From positions 14,948,348 through 15,012,347 of the forward strand of contig CAIIXF020000006.1 in assembly GCA_903813345.2 (NCBI GenBank): a stretch of 64,000 nucleotides of DNA, given 5' to 3'. Within the stretch, counting starts at the first letter, position 1; each line of letters begins with the position of its first letter. The translations under genes and the position numbers were made by a program. The stretch is from Owenia fusiformis (lineage: Eukaryota > Annelida > Polychaeta > Sabellida > Oweniidae). This document shows positions 28,001 through 37,058 of this stretch, piece after piece. Below the pieces are notes generated by a model. The model saw only the letters and a list, made by a program, of their open reading frames with translations. It was not told where the DNA came from and ran no database searches.

Positions 28001-28665
28001 AATTCATTTAAAATGCAACCCCCCCCCCTTACTCAGCAAACTGTTTTCTATATTTGATGGTTAAATGGTCTGTTATATGAATTTCTAAGGCTTGTTTCTC
28101 TACGAGTCACTCCAGGATTAACCCTTACCCTGCTTGTTCTTCTTCCTTCTCAGGACTAACAGAAAAATATAAGTATTGTGAAAGAAAGGGTTAATATGAT
28201 AACAAAGAAGATGGTTGTTAGTCAATTGTATTCCACAGATATGACATGTATAATTTTAATTTACATACATGTATTTTACATGTAATCAATTTGATTTCAT
28301 CTAGAAATAAAGGCTAATATATTTTTATTTAATTTGATTACTTAAATCAATTTGATAATTTAATTACATATAATCAATAATACAATTGTTTAATTGGAAA
28401 AGTTGCTATTATAAAGATTCTTTCATTTCTACTGGGAATTACAGGAGTACAGTTGTCCCCTCTATACTGAAGGAGGAAATCATCTTGCTATATTGTATGT
28501 GCGATTCACCTGTTTGCAAAACTGACCAATCGCAAATCATTTTGAATTCAATTCAACTTCAAAGTAATCATTTTAATCAATTAACAAGAGATGGATATTA
28601 ATATAAAGTTATGCATACCTCGCTCCCCTCTCGTCGTCAGACATCTTGAAGGTTGTGAAAAGAAC
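6865..28665 (-). CDS. TnT: Troponin T gene (14 core coding exons plus alternative exons)
   Basis: Tropomyosin-binding subunit of the muscle troponin complex on the thin filament. Core coding exons in transcript order: 28644-28619, 28155-28129, 26576-26562, 25113-25057, 24176-24129, 22833-22687, 18923-18767, 18443-18357, 17994-17863, 14828-14607, 14297-14254, 13508-13467, 8051-8018, 7068-6865. All have AG/GT borders; the joined length is 1242 nt (413 aa plus stop), with no frame break. Order in the protein: acidic Glu/Pro/Ala N-terminus (1-57), Ser-Pro-rich segment (58-107), charged helix (108-215), PNFIISKKGG near 225, the TnT signature coiled coil with EQLEEEKK and LESEKYDLEERFKRQQYD (233-306), a Gly/Asp linker, SKYER, then an acidic tail. 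This architecture and the KYDLEER/SKYER motifs identify TnT. An alternative last exon (7398-7306) gives 376 aa. It lies downstream of, and on the same strand as, two TnI genes. Inference only: exon usage has not been checked against RNA. Confidence 0.95.
7306..7398 (-). CDS. TnT: TnT alternative last exon, short C-terminus
   Basis: tattccag/CCTATGG, phase 0. Encodes 30 residues, PMVKLASKYERKVDRRSVRE then KMAMFSNQPA, and TGA at 7308-7306. It is homologous to the exon at 7068-6865 (both start Pro-x-V with SKYERxxDxRS) but has no acidic tail. Because it holds its own stop, the two exons must be alternative ends. Confidence 0.8.
   Translation of the reverse strand, partial: PMVKLASKYERKVDRRSVREKMAMFSNQPA
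8018..8051 (-). CDS. TnT: TnT exon 13 (34 nt)
   Basis: attgcag/CGACG...GCACCA/gtaagt, phase 2 to 0. Encodes DEIASKIPGAP, leading into the SKYER exons. Both last exons match its phase-0 end. Confidence 0.8.
8277..8416. mobile_element. Foldback MITE with TTAA ends (140 bp)
   Basis: Nearly full-length inverted repeat: the left arm has TGGTCACATTTGCTCCGAT, the right arm ATCGGAGCGAATGTGACCCA. It is flanked by TTAA on both sides (8273-8276, 8417-8420), as for piggyBac-type insertion. It sits in a TnT intron. Confidence 0.65.
8642..8681 (-). CDS. TnT: Candidate alternative to TnT exon 13 (40 nt, phase 2-0)
   Basis: gttaatag/AATGG...TACATG/gtaaat. The 40 nt have the same phases (2 to 0) as exon 13 and read MAEWEIINDDGYM. 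It could replace exon 13 before either last exon. The acceptor has a weak pyrimidine tract, so support is low. Confidence 0.25.
8777..8794 (-). CDS. TnT: Candidate TnT microexon (18 nt, phase 2-2)
   Basis: Pyrimidine-rich acceptor (tttttctacttgaatatctag) and AAG/gtactt donor. The 18 nt keep phase 2-2 and read VSTAG. Optional linker exon, inferred from splice signals and phase only. Confidence 0.35.
9000..12360 (-). other. TnT intron, mostly featureless
   Basis: Part of the 5.4-kb stretch between exons 12 and 13. AT-rich. Apart from the short duplication at 11.3 kb I see no convincing exon; several AG...GTAAG pairs occur by chance. Confidence 0.5.
11302..11348. repeat. Short direct duplication
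   Basis: Two adjacent copies of about 23 bp (AAAACAAATGGAATGGATGT...). Nothing else is visible. Confidence 0.6.
12390..12419 (-). CDS. TnT: Candidate TnT cassette exon (30 nt, phase 2-2)
   Basis: The acceptor has a good pyrimidine tract (ttttgctgtcttcag) and the donor is a perfect gtaagt. The 30 nt keep phase 2-2 and encode a basic KGKAHRVTE between the Gly/Asp linker and DEIASKIP. It is the best supported of the small optional exons. Confidence 0.45.
13366..13389 (-). CDS. TnT: Candidate TnT cassette microexon (24 nt, phase 2-2)
   Basis: attttag/CAAG...GGATG/gtaaga. The 24 nt keep phase 2-2 and read (V/G)KRDVHEG. The exon ends in TG, so a following exon that begins with A would create TGA; only joins to exons beginning with T or C stay open. 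Speculative. Confidence 0.3.
13467..13508 (-). CDS. TnT: TnT exon 12 (42 nt, phase 2-2)
   Basis: ttcag/TCGTG...GTAGT/gtaagt. Encodes RDRRSGGGYDDDV, a flexible Gly/Asp linker. Since it is symmetric it could be skipped. Confidence 0.75.
14254..14297 (-). CDS. TnT: TnT exon 11 (44 nt)
   Basis: tttag/ATGATGG...GGGAGG/gtaagt, phase 0 to 2. Encodes MMELAERARQMNKG directly after ...RQQYD, the place where other TnTs have a basic RQ-rich helix. Confidence 0.85.
14607..14828 (-). CDS. TnT: TnT exon 10, core coiled-coil exon
   Basis: tctag/GTTGG...TATGAC/gtaagt, 222 nt, phase 0-0. Encodes 74 residues with KSKEQLEEEKKAIL, LNIDGFSSDQL and YKLESEKYDLEERFKRQQYD. This is the most conserved TnT segment and forms the IT-arm coiled coil with TnI. 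Confidence 0.97.
15657..15955. mobile_element. TIR element with 9-bp target duplication (299 bp)
   Basis: Ends CAAGGAGGATTGGCTCCC and (inverted) CAAGGATTGGCTCCC, flanked by exact 9-bp copies of ACATTTGCT (15648-15656, 15956-15964). A 9-bp duplication is typical of Mutator-like elements. Non-autonomous; it lies in the TnT intron between exons 9 and 10. Confidence 0.75.
16474..16716. mobile_element. TIR element with 8-bp target duplication (243 bp), hAT-like
   Basis: TIRs of about 45 bp start TTACTC(A/C)CGTCGAGAGCTA and continue to TTAGATTTTGAAAGTATAGC. Exact 8-bp duplications ATCTTAAC lie at 16466-16473 and 16717-16724. The 8-bp size points to a hAT-family MITE. It lies in the same TnT intron as the element at 15.7 kb. 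Confidence 0.8.
17621..17623 (-). other. Candidate 3-nt microexon or recursive splice site
   Basis: cttatttcatattttag/GAT/gtaagt: a strong acceptor and a perfect donor separated by 3 nt, in the phase 0-0 intron after TnT exon 9. If used it would insert one Asp; it may instead be a decoy. Confidence 0.2.
17863..17994 (-). CDS. TnT: TnT exon 9, with PNFIISKKGG motif
   Basis: ctgcag/GAAG...GATCT/gtaagt, 132 nt, phase 0-0. Basic helix EERKRKKEEELRIKQ, then ADRLRNPPKPNFIISKKGGS. The N-F-x-I-x-K-K stretch just before the coiled coil is a TnT hallmark. Confidence 0.92.
18357..18443 (-). CDS. TnT: TnT exon 8, charged helix (87 nt, phase 0-0)
   Basis: attgtag/GAAAG...GAGGAG/gtacag. Encodes 29 residues starting ERRKIERAEEEKKQAEQRAV. 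It shares its donor sequence (gtacag) with exon 7. Confidence 0.85.
18767..18923 (-). CDS. TnT: TnT exon 7, charged helix
   Basis: tttctag/ACAG...AAGAAG/gtacag, 157 nt, phase 2 to 0. Encodes RQMEEAKQRRSEREQEELKE and then EYEEMRRAEKQAEEEEIRKL, the tropomyosin-binding helical part. The reading frame stays open past the donor, but the gtacag donor joins cleanly to exon 8. Confidence 0.85.
19499..19552. repeat. Short direct duplication
   Basis: Two copies of TTGAATGTTTCAC(T/A)CCACAA, 27 bp apart, in a TnT intron. Confidence 0.6.
20138..20400. repeat. Degenerate tandem repeat, unit 30-35 bp
   Basis: About eight diverged copies of a unit with TGATG(C/T)TACAAACATGGAT followed by CAT(A/G)TCCAAG. 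It lies in the TnT intron between exons 6 and 7. Confidence 0.7.
20974..20982 (-). CDS. TnT: Candidate 9-nt TnT microexon
   Basis: ggttttcag/ATCTGAAGA/gtgagt, lying in the 3.8-kb intron between exons 6 and 7. It keeps phase 2-2 and would insert Ser-Glu-Glu in the N-terminal region. Both splice sites are near consensus. Confidence 0.35.
22687..22833 (-). CDS. TnT: TnT exon 6, Ser-Pro repeat segment (147 nt)
   Basis: actag/TGACACG...AGACA/gtgagt, phase 2-2. Encodes 49 residues containing EPSPEPVREPSPEPMR, then PARRVISPSPERDDSP and a basic end (QKKSFVR). The repeated Ser-Pro dipeptides could be phosphorylated. I know of no equivalent in standard TnTs. The phase match with both neighbours is the main support. 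Confidence 0.72.
24129..24176 (-). CDS. TnT: TnT exon 5, Glu/Pro/Ala-rich (48 nt)
   Basis: ctttag/AGAGG...CCAA/gtgagt, phase 2-2. Encodes EEEEAPPVEEAPQAA. It is similar in composition to exon 4 and could be an old exon duplicate. Confidence 0.8.
25057..25113 (-). CDS. TnT: TnT exon 4, Glu/Pro/Ala-rich (57 nt)
   Basis: acattag/GGAGG...AACA/gtgagt, phase 2-2. Encodes an EEEAPASEEPEAPAEEAQ-type sequence, typical of the hypervariable acidic N-terminus of TnT. Confidence 0.8.
26562..26576 (-). CDS. TnT: TnT microexon 3 (15 nt, phase 2-2)
   Basis: tttag/CGATGAGCCCGTACA/gtaagt. Encodes GDEPV in phase 2-2 with a consensus donor. It fits between acidic exons 2 and 4. Confidence 0.65.
28129..28155 (-). 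CDS. TnT: TnT cassette exon 2 (27 nt, phase 2-2)
   Basis: ctgttag/T...GG/gtaagg. Adds SPEKEEEQA. The length is a multiple of three and both ends are phase 2, so skipping would not disturb the frame. Confidence 0.75.
28619..28665 (-). CDS. TnT: TnT exon with start codon
   Basis: Acceptor ...gtgttag at 28666-28667, 21 nt of 5' UTR, then ATG at 28644-28642 encoding MSDDERGA. The donor gtatgc begins at 28618, and the exon ends in phase 2. An acidic Met-Ser-Asp-Asp start is usual for troponin T. Confidence 0.85.
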
Positions 28666-29905
28666 CTAACACTGAAAGTAAAAAAATAAACGGTTACTTC
28701 TGCATTGCGAATAACTGATTTCATATATATAAATTTGACGATAATTCTTCTTCAGGTAATTCAAGGAAGTATATTAAAAAAAATCACATGTGCATGTTCC
28801 TTAAAGATTATAATAAATCAAAAGTTGTGAAATCTTAAATATTTCACAAAATATAGGGTAATCATAAACATGACTATGTTTACCCTGCGTGCCGAGTTAA
28901 GTTAAACTACAGACGAAGATGAAGCTCTCTTTTAAGAAGTGAAGGTGAACGAATGCAAAGGGTAGACTATGTTGGGAACTGACATTCTTCATATCTATCT
29001 ACACTACAGTATACTGTTTTTGATATAATTGTACATCATATTATGTTGCTGGTAAAAATCCTGATTTAAAGACAATATCATATGAAGGCTGACATTATAA
29101 GTTAAAAATTAATTATTATTTATATAGCAGTCTAACGTAAAGCTTAATAAGAAGATATGGCCAATAAGTCAAAGGCCCTCGTAAATGAACTGTGCAATCA
29201 CTAAATTCTTGCAACTGTGCTACAGACTGAGGTAGCTGCATAACTTGTTTAGATGGAAAACTGTTCAACAGCCATGTACCATGTTAACACTGATTCATTC
29301 TATTTTTACCTGAAGTGGTATGTAACATTGATGCAGACTTAGATATATGTTAGAAACACCCAGTCTACCCCTGGTATAAAATTTCAGGTTCTCAAGAGAA
29401 TGAAATAAGGGAACTTTTAAGAATTAACATGAACGAAGATAGTATAACTGGTCTACAAAAGTTATAGAAAGGGTTGTGATCCAAAATGACCTGAAGTTCA
29501 ATCGATAAATTCCATGAAGTTCACCATGTGTATCTTATATCAATATATGAGATTTGAGGCAGCACATTGTATCTATCTGACAAGACATACACAATATAAA
29601 TGAAGATGTGCTTATTATATACCCAAATATTACCATAATGTACCCAATTACCAGATTTTTTATGATATACTTTCATGTTCATTTCATGCTCAAGAAAAGG
29701 TTATTTTAAGAAAGTTTTTGTTGTGTAAAATCTCAAGCAATCATCAGTTCATGACTCATGTGTTAGCCTAGATTGTGTCCTTTACCCTATAACTATTCAA
29801 TGCTGGGATCTAATTTTGAGATGAATGGTCAGAATGACAGTTCTGAAGTAAAAGGGACTGTTTATTCCCTAACACACATAAAATCAGTCAATAAAACCCA
29901 AAGTA

Positions 29906-30756
29906 CACCCTATGCAGACAGAGCCTGTGGGAAATATTGGGTGCGGCGCAAATGAGCGGAGGGTGCGGAGCTAACGGTCATTTTTGAATTTAAAATTGGG
30001 ATATTTCTGAAACTAAGCCGTTTTGGGACTTCAAATATACCAAGATATGTGTATTTGACACCAAATATCAATAAAATTGTGAAAATAGTAGTGCAATTCA
30101 TTTTATAGCGACGCAGTATGCCTTAAACATTTCCCAGACCTATATATTTTGAGACTATCCTTTTAATACTGCGTCCCCAGCATTCATAAAAAATGGTGTT
30201 CAAGATACACTACCCATGCAAATTATTTTTGTATCTTGGAAGCCAGGCAGTATCTGTGTGATTTTATAAAAATTCGGAAATGTTCTTCAGATATGAGCCC
30301 CCTCTAAATATTGGGTGCGGAGGTACGTTTATGGAGCTCCTCCGCACCCAATATTTAGAGGGGGCTCATATCTGAAAAACATTTCCGAATTTTTATAAAA
30401 TCACACAGATACTGCCTGGCTTCCAAGATGCAAAAATAATTTGTATAGATAGTGTACCTTGAACACCATTTTTTATGAATGCTGGGGACTCAGTATTAAA
30501 AGGATAATTTCAAAATATATAGGTCTGGGAAAGATTTAAGGCACACTGCGTCGCTAAAGAATGAATTGCGCTACTATTTTCACAATTGTATTGATATTTG
30601 GTGTCAAATACACATATCTTGGTATATTTGAAGTCCCAAAACGGCTTAGTTTCAGAAATATCCCAAATTTAAATTCAAAAATGACCGTTAGCTCCGCACC
30701 CTCCGCTCATTTGCTCCGCACCCAATATTTCCCACAGGCTCTGTCTGCATAGGGTG
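29906..30756. mobile_element. 851-bp palindromic foldback element
   Basis: Two arms of about 400 bp are close inverted copies, centred near 30330. The outer ends are CACCCTATGCAGACAGAGCC and its complement. Exact AAAGTA flanks both sides (29900-29905, 30757-30762). Both arms give a matching 63-codon frame on opposite strands, as expected for a palindrome, not for genes. It lies upstream of the TnT ATG exon. Confidence 0.8.
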
Positions 30757-32632
30757 AAAGTATGAAGGTTTATTTTAGTCATGATCTTTTTCTAGTAACA
30801 TTGCCTGAATATCTTTATTGCATATATTTCCCCATGACTCCCTAAAGCATTTATCCAAAACCATTTGACAAAAGTACACTCTACATGCAAACATTTTTGG
30901 CAAAACATTCATACAATGTAATTAATATCACTCTGGATCCATTTGCTATTTAAACATCAATCAATGGCTTTCATCATTAATAGGGAGCTATCGATGGCAG
31001 CCATTTTTCAATATCAACAATGCCCCCCCTCCCATCTTTAGCCTCATTTGAACACAGTGTACATTCAAATTCGATATGTATTTATATTTGGCTATGATGA
31101 TGCATGTTTGCCAATGAAATAAGTCACCACAGTGATTATATTATTTATCCCATGCAAGGATATATATGATTCCTAATAGCTATACTTAAAAGAGCTTATC
31201 CTTATACACATAAATGCATAGCATATTTGTTAAGACCATATCAAAATACAAAATAGTTCTAAACCAAGACATGAACAATATACCAAATCAGATTTATGAA
31301 TATAAATGAACACATGTGTTATAAAGTTTCCGATGAAATAACCATTGAAGTAAAATAAAAAAAATATATTATAATTTCTTAATAGTTACCAAGAAAGTTT
31401 CCAATCCACTGCAGTATGAAAATGGCCACCAGAAGAAGTTGAGATGACGTAAAGAGGATCAGAGGTTAACCAAAGCCAAGTACAGATATAGCACCACATA
31501 ATTAATTAGCAGAAGATAAAACACTTGGAGGGGTATTAGGTTGGTAAGGTCCCAAGATGATTTAACTTTCCAAAAGTTATTTTTGATTTTGTAAGTTTAA
31601 GTAGAATATTCTAATAACGAAATCAATGTTTCAATCCCCCTCCCAAATTAACAATTATTAATTATCATTAGAAAGTAAACAAAAAAAATTTAAAACACAA
31701 AAATGACATAATATTACATGGAATATAATCCATACACCCCTATTGGCTCAACATGGACTAGGCCATAATCAGCTACCCAGATGTACTCTGGGAAATAGGG
31801 GTGGAGCCTAGCTGTACCGATCGAGGCCATTATCCATATATAGAGAGGTAAGTAAGCGGAGACTCATCTTTCAGTAAGATAGACAAGCGCTAATCAGATT
31901 ATCCTGGCAAGATGCTATATTTAACCTCAAGGGATATATAGTTTCCTGCAGCAGTATCTCTGTGTTATTTTTGACCTGAAGTTACTTATGTACTACAGGG
32001 GTTCTAATGATCAGATATGCACCTGATTTATCACATTATATATAGTGATGTCTAATTATACATCCCCCTCCCCACTCAAATGTTAAAGCCTCACACTCAT
32101 GTTTTTCCCACTCACACAACTTCCCCCTAATTTTGTAAAATTTAAAATTTTGGACAAAAGCTGAATGTAAAAGCCTCAACTCAATATTGACAATAATATG
32201 TAACTTATAAACAGTCAGAAATACATAATCTATCTGACCACTCTAAGTGATAAAATTAACCCTGCATGGACTGTAAAAGGTTCAACAAGTGATTTTACAA
32301 AATATACCAATTTTATTTCGAATGCATACTACAATTATTCACGAAAACAAAGTAGTTTTGAGGTATTTTTTAAGCTACACAGACATCATTTTATCTTTCA
32401 CGCCTTCAAGCTTAACAATATGTCGGTTACTTTAGCACACAAACAGCTCTGAAAATTAGGGAGAAAAACTTCTTCGAGTTTTGTTTACCATTGACATTCC
32501 ATTGGAAAATTAGTCAAAAAGTTTAGTAGGCTTTTCTTCTTGAATCTATTTGCTGATCTCCTTAATAAGCACGTCGAATTGTTCTTTATATTCTTAAATT
32601 AACCTTCTTATTAGCTTTATTTAGAAACTTAC

Positions 32633-32700
32633 CTTGAAATTGATGAAAATGATGTCGAAATGAGGCAGAACTTCCTATACGAATTCTGCTGGAAGTGAAG
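32633..32700 (-). promoter_or_regulatory. Candidate TnT 5' untranslated exon
   Basis: A perfect donor (TTTCAAG/gtaagt, boundary at 32633/32632) with no open frame of note before it, about 4 kb upstream of the TnT ATG exon, which itself begins at an acceptor. The 5' limit is a guess from the CCAAT/E-box cluster just upstream. Confidence 0.35.
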
Positions 32701-32707
32701 CTCAACC

Positions 32708-32736
32708 CACGTGATCAGCAAGCAAATGCTGATTGG
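32708..32736 (-). promoter_or_regulatory. CCAAT box and CACGTG E-box
   Basis: On the minus strand, CCAATCAG (32736-32729) is followed by CACGTG (32713-32708), about 75-100 bp upstream of the consensus splice donor at 32632. This arrangement is typical of a promoter; no TATA box is seen there. Confidence 0.35.
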
Positions 32737-33051
32737 TTCAAAGTTTGTACAACTCACACCACAGTTTGTAAAAGTTTGTAAAAGTTTGAAACTTATTTCT
32801 CTTTACTAATAGATGGAAACAGCAGTAAACACTTCCATTATAAATAAATCAATGGTCCTGGTAAACTTGATGGATTGATGGATGATAACCCGTACCCTGA
32901 TGTAATTATTCATCCCATATTAGGGGCGGTTCTTGAAATCAAGAGAGAGTGGCCCAGAAAGTGAATAATCAATTTCCGTGCCCCAATTCGTCTTCAGGAT
33001 TAGGCTAAAAAATAATCCCCAGTAACACAGGCACAATGGCATAGATATGGA

Positions 33052-33146
33052 TATGTCCCGGGCGTATGAAAATCCACCCCACACTATTCTGTGCACTAAG
33101 GTACATAGAAAGTGGGGGAGATGGATTTTCTTACGGGATAACCTAC
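33052..33146. repeat. Short inverted repeat
   Basis: TCCCGGGCGTATGAAAATCC is matched by an inverted GGATTTTCTTACGGGATA about 70 bp on. Likely a small MITE; target duplication not resolved. Confidence 0.45.
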
Positions 33147-33672
33147 TATCTGTTCAGTTGCCTAGGCACAGACAGTAACTCCTACTTGGTCGGCAACTCC
33201 CGGAGAAATGTATGTAAAAACACAAGGCTTATAAACTAGTACCAATGTCTCATCTTGTGGCAAGACAGGTATTAATATCTAGTACCCTGAGAACAGGCCT
33301 CGCAAGGTGGTGATAATGTTTATTTTCAGACCAATAGTTCAACAAATGACTGATATTTAAAAAGAACTACGTGTGAATACCTTCCAATATTAACAGCGAA
33401 TTTTATTATCTCGAAAATTAACATGAAGATAAACTAACTTGTTCTCATAATTTTATATCTAGATTTACGCAATCAGAATGTCGAATAATAAATAAAAGTA
33501 TCGTAAGATATGTAGGCATTTTAACGATACTTAATATGTATTTCAATTCCGTGATGTTCTCTAATATTGCGTCGTATTTGTTGTTATCCAATGGTTACAA
33601 GGATATATCGAATATCAGGTGAAGATATATTTGATATGTGGATCAAGATATCATATTTTGCAAAAAATCCCC

Positions 33673-33760
33673 AAACCATCGAATATCACTTCTCAAACCA
33701 TCGAATATCACTTCTCAAAAAGTGATATTCGATGGTTTCAAAAGTGATATTCGATGGTTT
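33673..33760. repeat. Nested dyad: two direct plus two inverted copies
   Basis: AAACCATCGAATATCACTT occurs twice in direct orientation and then twice inverted, giving a near-perfect cruciform of about 88 bp. AT-rich, with homopolymer runs beside it (33.76-33.95 kb). Confidence 0.75.
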
Positions 33761-33985
33761 AGATTTTTTCAATAATTTTTTGTCAAATTTTTTTCTAAAA
33801 ATTTTTTTTAGATTTTTTCCTTCAAAATTTTTTTTCAAAATTTTTGAAACCTTCAAAATCTTTTTTCAAAAATGTTTTCCTTCAAATTTTTTTTTCAAAA
33901 ACTTTTTTTGAAATCTTTTTAAAAAAAAAATTTTTTTACCATTTTTTTCGCTGGGTTAAGATTTCCCATGGGATAAACGGACAAT

Positions 33986-34116
33986 CCTATGGTTTTTCAA
34001 AAATATCAATTATATCCACTCATGGATATCAATATCTTCACTCATTCGCTGCGCTCACTCGTAAAGATATCAATATCCACTCATGGATATAAATGATATT
34101 TTTTCAAAACCATAGG
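33986..34116. repeat. 131-bp foldback with GC-rich loop
   Basis: CCTATGGTTTTTCAAAAATA and its inverted copy bracket a loop ATTCGCTGCGCTCACTCGT. Each arm also holds the small palindrome ATATCCACTCATGGATAT or part of it. Confidence 0.7.
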
Positions 34117-34899
34117 ATATTCCTATAATATCAGCGATATAAACTTTATTCTCTTTCAATAACAACATGACAACACATATGATTATCATTTTCAATATGT
34201 ATAGATGACGTTTTGATAAAAACGTTTTTGGGCGTATATAAACGCTGATTTTCTGATATTTTCGTGTTTTCCAGTTAGTTAATACAATGTGTGGGGGACC
34301 TCTGAAGCGCACTGTTTGATATTTTCTTACTTTTACTATAAAATACATTTTACTTCAAATAATATATACGATTTGTTAAAGGCCCAATGTAAAGTTTGAA
34401 AATATGTTTTATCATACATTTACTATTTTTCATGACTTTGAAAAAATTATATTTAGAAAAAAAGTTGTCAGCGTTTCATATCTCAGATATTCAAAGTTTC
34501 CGCCATCTTTCAAATAAAAGTTAAATTTTTAATCTTCAAATATTCCACTATACAGTGCAAAACACAATTATTATTTTTAACACTGATCCAGAGATTAAAC
34601 AATAAAGGACACACTAGTTCAAGAATAAAATGTAATATCTAATACCACGGGGACTTTAATGTTAATGTAAATTGTTAATGTTTTAGCATAATAAAAATCT
34701 TGTAACCTAAGTGACATCACTCAGGTGGGAAAAACCTTTAATTTTTAAATTAAAAAAATCTGCATGTATGTCAATCTTTTGCAAATATGCTAAACTTCAA
34801 AAATAAGCCAATGTTGATTGTTTAATCGGATCAAAAGGAAGAAAATATATATGTTTTAAATATTATTGCACCATCAATGAGAATTAAATTTTGATATGC

Positions 34900-35650
34900 A
34901 TTTCCGCTTACTGTATTTATGAACCAGATTTCTTAATTTTTTCGGCAAAAACACGTAATTAGAACCTCTAAAAGTTAGTTTTAAATAAAGGCGTGGTATC
35001 GATATGGAGAACTTTTTGAACGCACGTTTCTCTTAAACAAGTCATAAAAAATCTAAAAAATTAACACATCGTCAATTTAATGGTCATCTTTTGAATGGTA
35101 ACAATATAATTTGAAAAATATATATATACTTTCATCTATATTGTTTTAGAAAACACATCAAACATTTGTTTTGTTCTTGGTATCATGTTTCCAGAGTGAA
35201 ATGAAACATCTTTCCGAACCTCATTGGAATAAAACGACAAAGGAAATTTTGGTTGATTTTAAAAAAGTATCTTGTTAATGAAATAAAAGGTTTATCTTGA
35301 TTTTTATCTATTTTGGGGGGATTTTGTTTTAATTTTTTGAATACTTTTTTTAAATTAACCCAAAATTCCTTTGTGTAATAATAATATTGAGAGGTCTAAA
35401 AACATGTTGTATATGCTATTTTGTTCCAACAAGTAAGGTTCGGAAAGACATTTTATTTCATTCTCAAGAATTGGTAGAAAGGAGCGAAAACTGCACAAAA
35501 AATGTTTACAAAAACAGTTATATAAAATCTTTCTAAATAATTTTCGCATTAAATTGTTGTCAATCAGTCAACATTACGTAAAAGACCGTGTTTTTTACAG
35601 AATGTTTTCAGTGATTGGTTTAAGAGAAAAACATTGTATTAACAATCAGG
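34900..35650. mobile_element. Diverged long foldback element
   Basis: Inverted pairs include CATCTTTCCGAACCTCATTGG (left, near 35206) with its complement near 35440, CAAAGGAAATTTTGGTTGAT with AACCCAAAATTCCTTTGTG, and TTTCTCTTAAAC with GTTTAAGAGAAA. The outer limits are uncertain. Confidence 0.45.
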
Positions 35651-36349
35651 ATATTGCATTCCAACTACAATCCAACTCTTATATGTTAAATGTTTTGATT
35701 TTATGAAAAAATAATATTTAACTGAACATTAAAATTTAATGCTACTTACTGTGTTGTATTTCGAAAGTGGTTGATAGGTTTTATAACGTTGCCAATATGT
35801 AGAATATAATCCAGTTGTAAAACTCTGATACTACAAGAACATCAAATATTTACGAAACAATTTCTTTCGTTTGTAAAGTTTGGGCAGAGGAACCGATATT
35901 ATACCTCGGACTTAATGACAATAGGGGTAAATTCCCTGGTTTCTCTCAATATCTGAGTTTAAACATCCAACGCTTGCCATGTCCAATCGGGACGAGAAAA
36001 ATGTTTCGCTATCAACAATATCTGAGACTCTTCAGATATCTTGAGTTTATAGTGATATATTTCAATGCTATTTTCTGTTTAATTGCTTCTTGAAAGTCAA
36101 GTCTTTCGTTCATTTAACATTTGTATAAAATGAGAGTCATATACCACCAATCAGGACATTTAGATGTGATACTGCCTCCAAACCATATCTAGCAAAGGTG
36201 TAAGAAACTTATTCAATACTGTGTATGACCAGGATGGATTTGGTACTTACGATTTATTTACGTTTAAACTTTGTCAAAAATATTGCCAAGAAAGGTGTTA
36301 TAAACATGCAGAAATACTCAGTCCATGTTTTGCTTTTTTTGTTGGAATA

Positions 36350-37058
36350 AATCAAAGGAGCACGTAGGTTATCGCAAACAATTTCAGACGGTTATATTTT
36401 GGTTTATGACTATTTTTTGACAATGAAGACAGGTTTATCTTTTGGATCCATTCATTATCTCAAAGAAAATTATATACAGTAATAAAGCAAACATACTCGG
36501 AGATATTTAACTTGCAATCAACCCATCGACACACTTTTCAAAGATGTTAACCTCATTTTCACCGAAAATGCAACCATTTTTTTACATTGTTCAATACATT
36601 ACTATTCTTTATTTTAATGAAAGAAAAACATAATTGCTTTAAGATAAGTATTCCCCATGTTATTTCTCCATTGACAAATCTCATGCTATCCATTGGTTTC
36701 AGTTCATTTTGGTCATCCAATTTCAGTATCTTTAAAGTCCCTGGAGCAATCAACTTTTCCTCGTAAGAAATCGAACATGTCTCAAAGCACATTCTAATTA
36801 TGCATTCAACAATATAATAAAAAGTTGCATTTTTGGTGAAAATTAGGTTGTTTGTTGAAAATTATATTGATTGGTCCATTGCCCCTTCAATGCCACTTAG
36901 GGTCTGATTTATTTAATTATCATTATATATACTTTTCTTGAAGATAATGAATGGATCTAAAAGAAACACCCATGTTCATGATCAGAAAATATTCATAATT
37001 CAAGGTAGAATTATTTGAAATTGTTTGCGATAACCTATGTGCTCCTTTCTATTTATTG
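36350..37058. mobile_element. About 0.7-kb foldback element
   Basis: The ends AAAGGAGCACGTAGGTTATC and (inverted) AAAGGAGCACATAGGTTATC continue into CAAACAATTTCA. Further inverted pairs lie inside (GGATCCATTCATTATCT; ACCTCATTTTCACCGAAAAT). Arms are diverged. The 77-codon frame inside is not a gene. Confidence 0.65.

Noticed and set aside
29910-30752. Two near-identical 63-codon frames on opposite strands
   Set aside because: They are mirror images produced by the 851-bp palindrome; no independent sign of coding.
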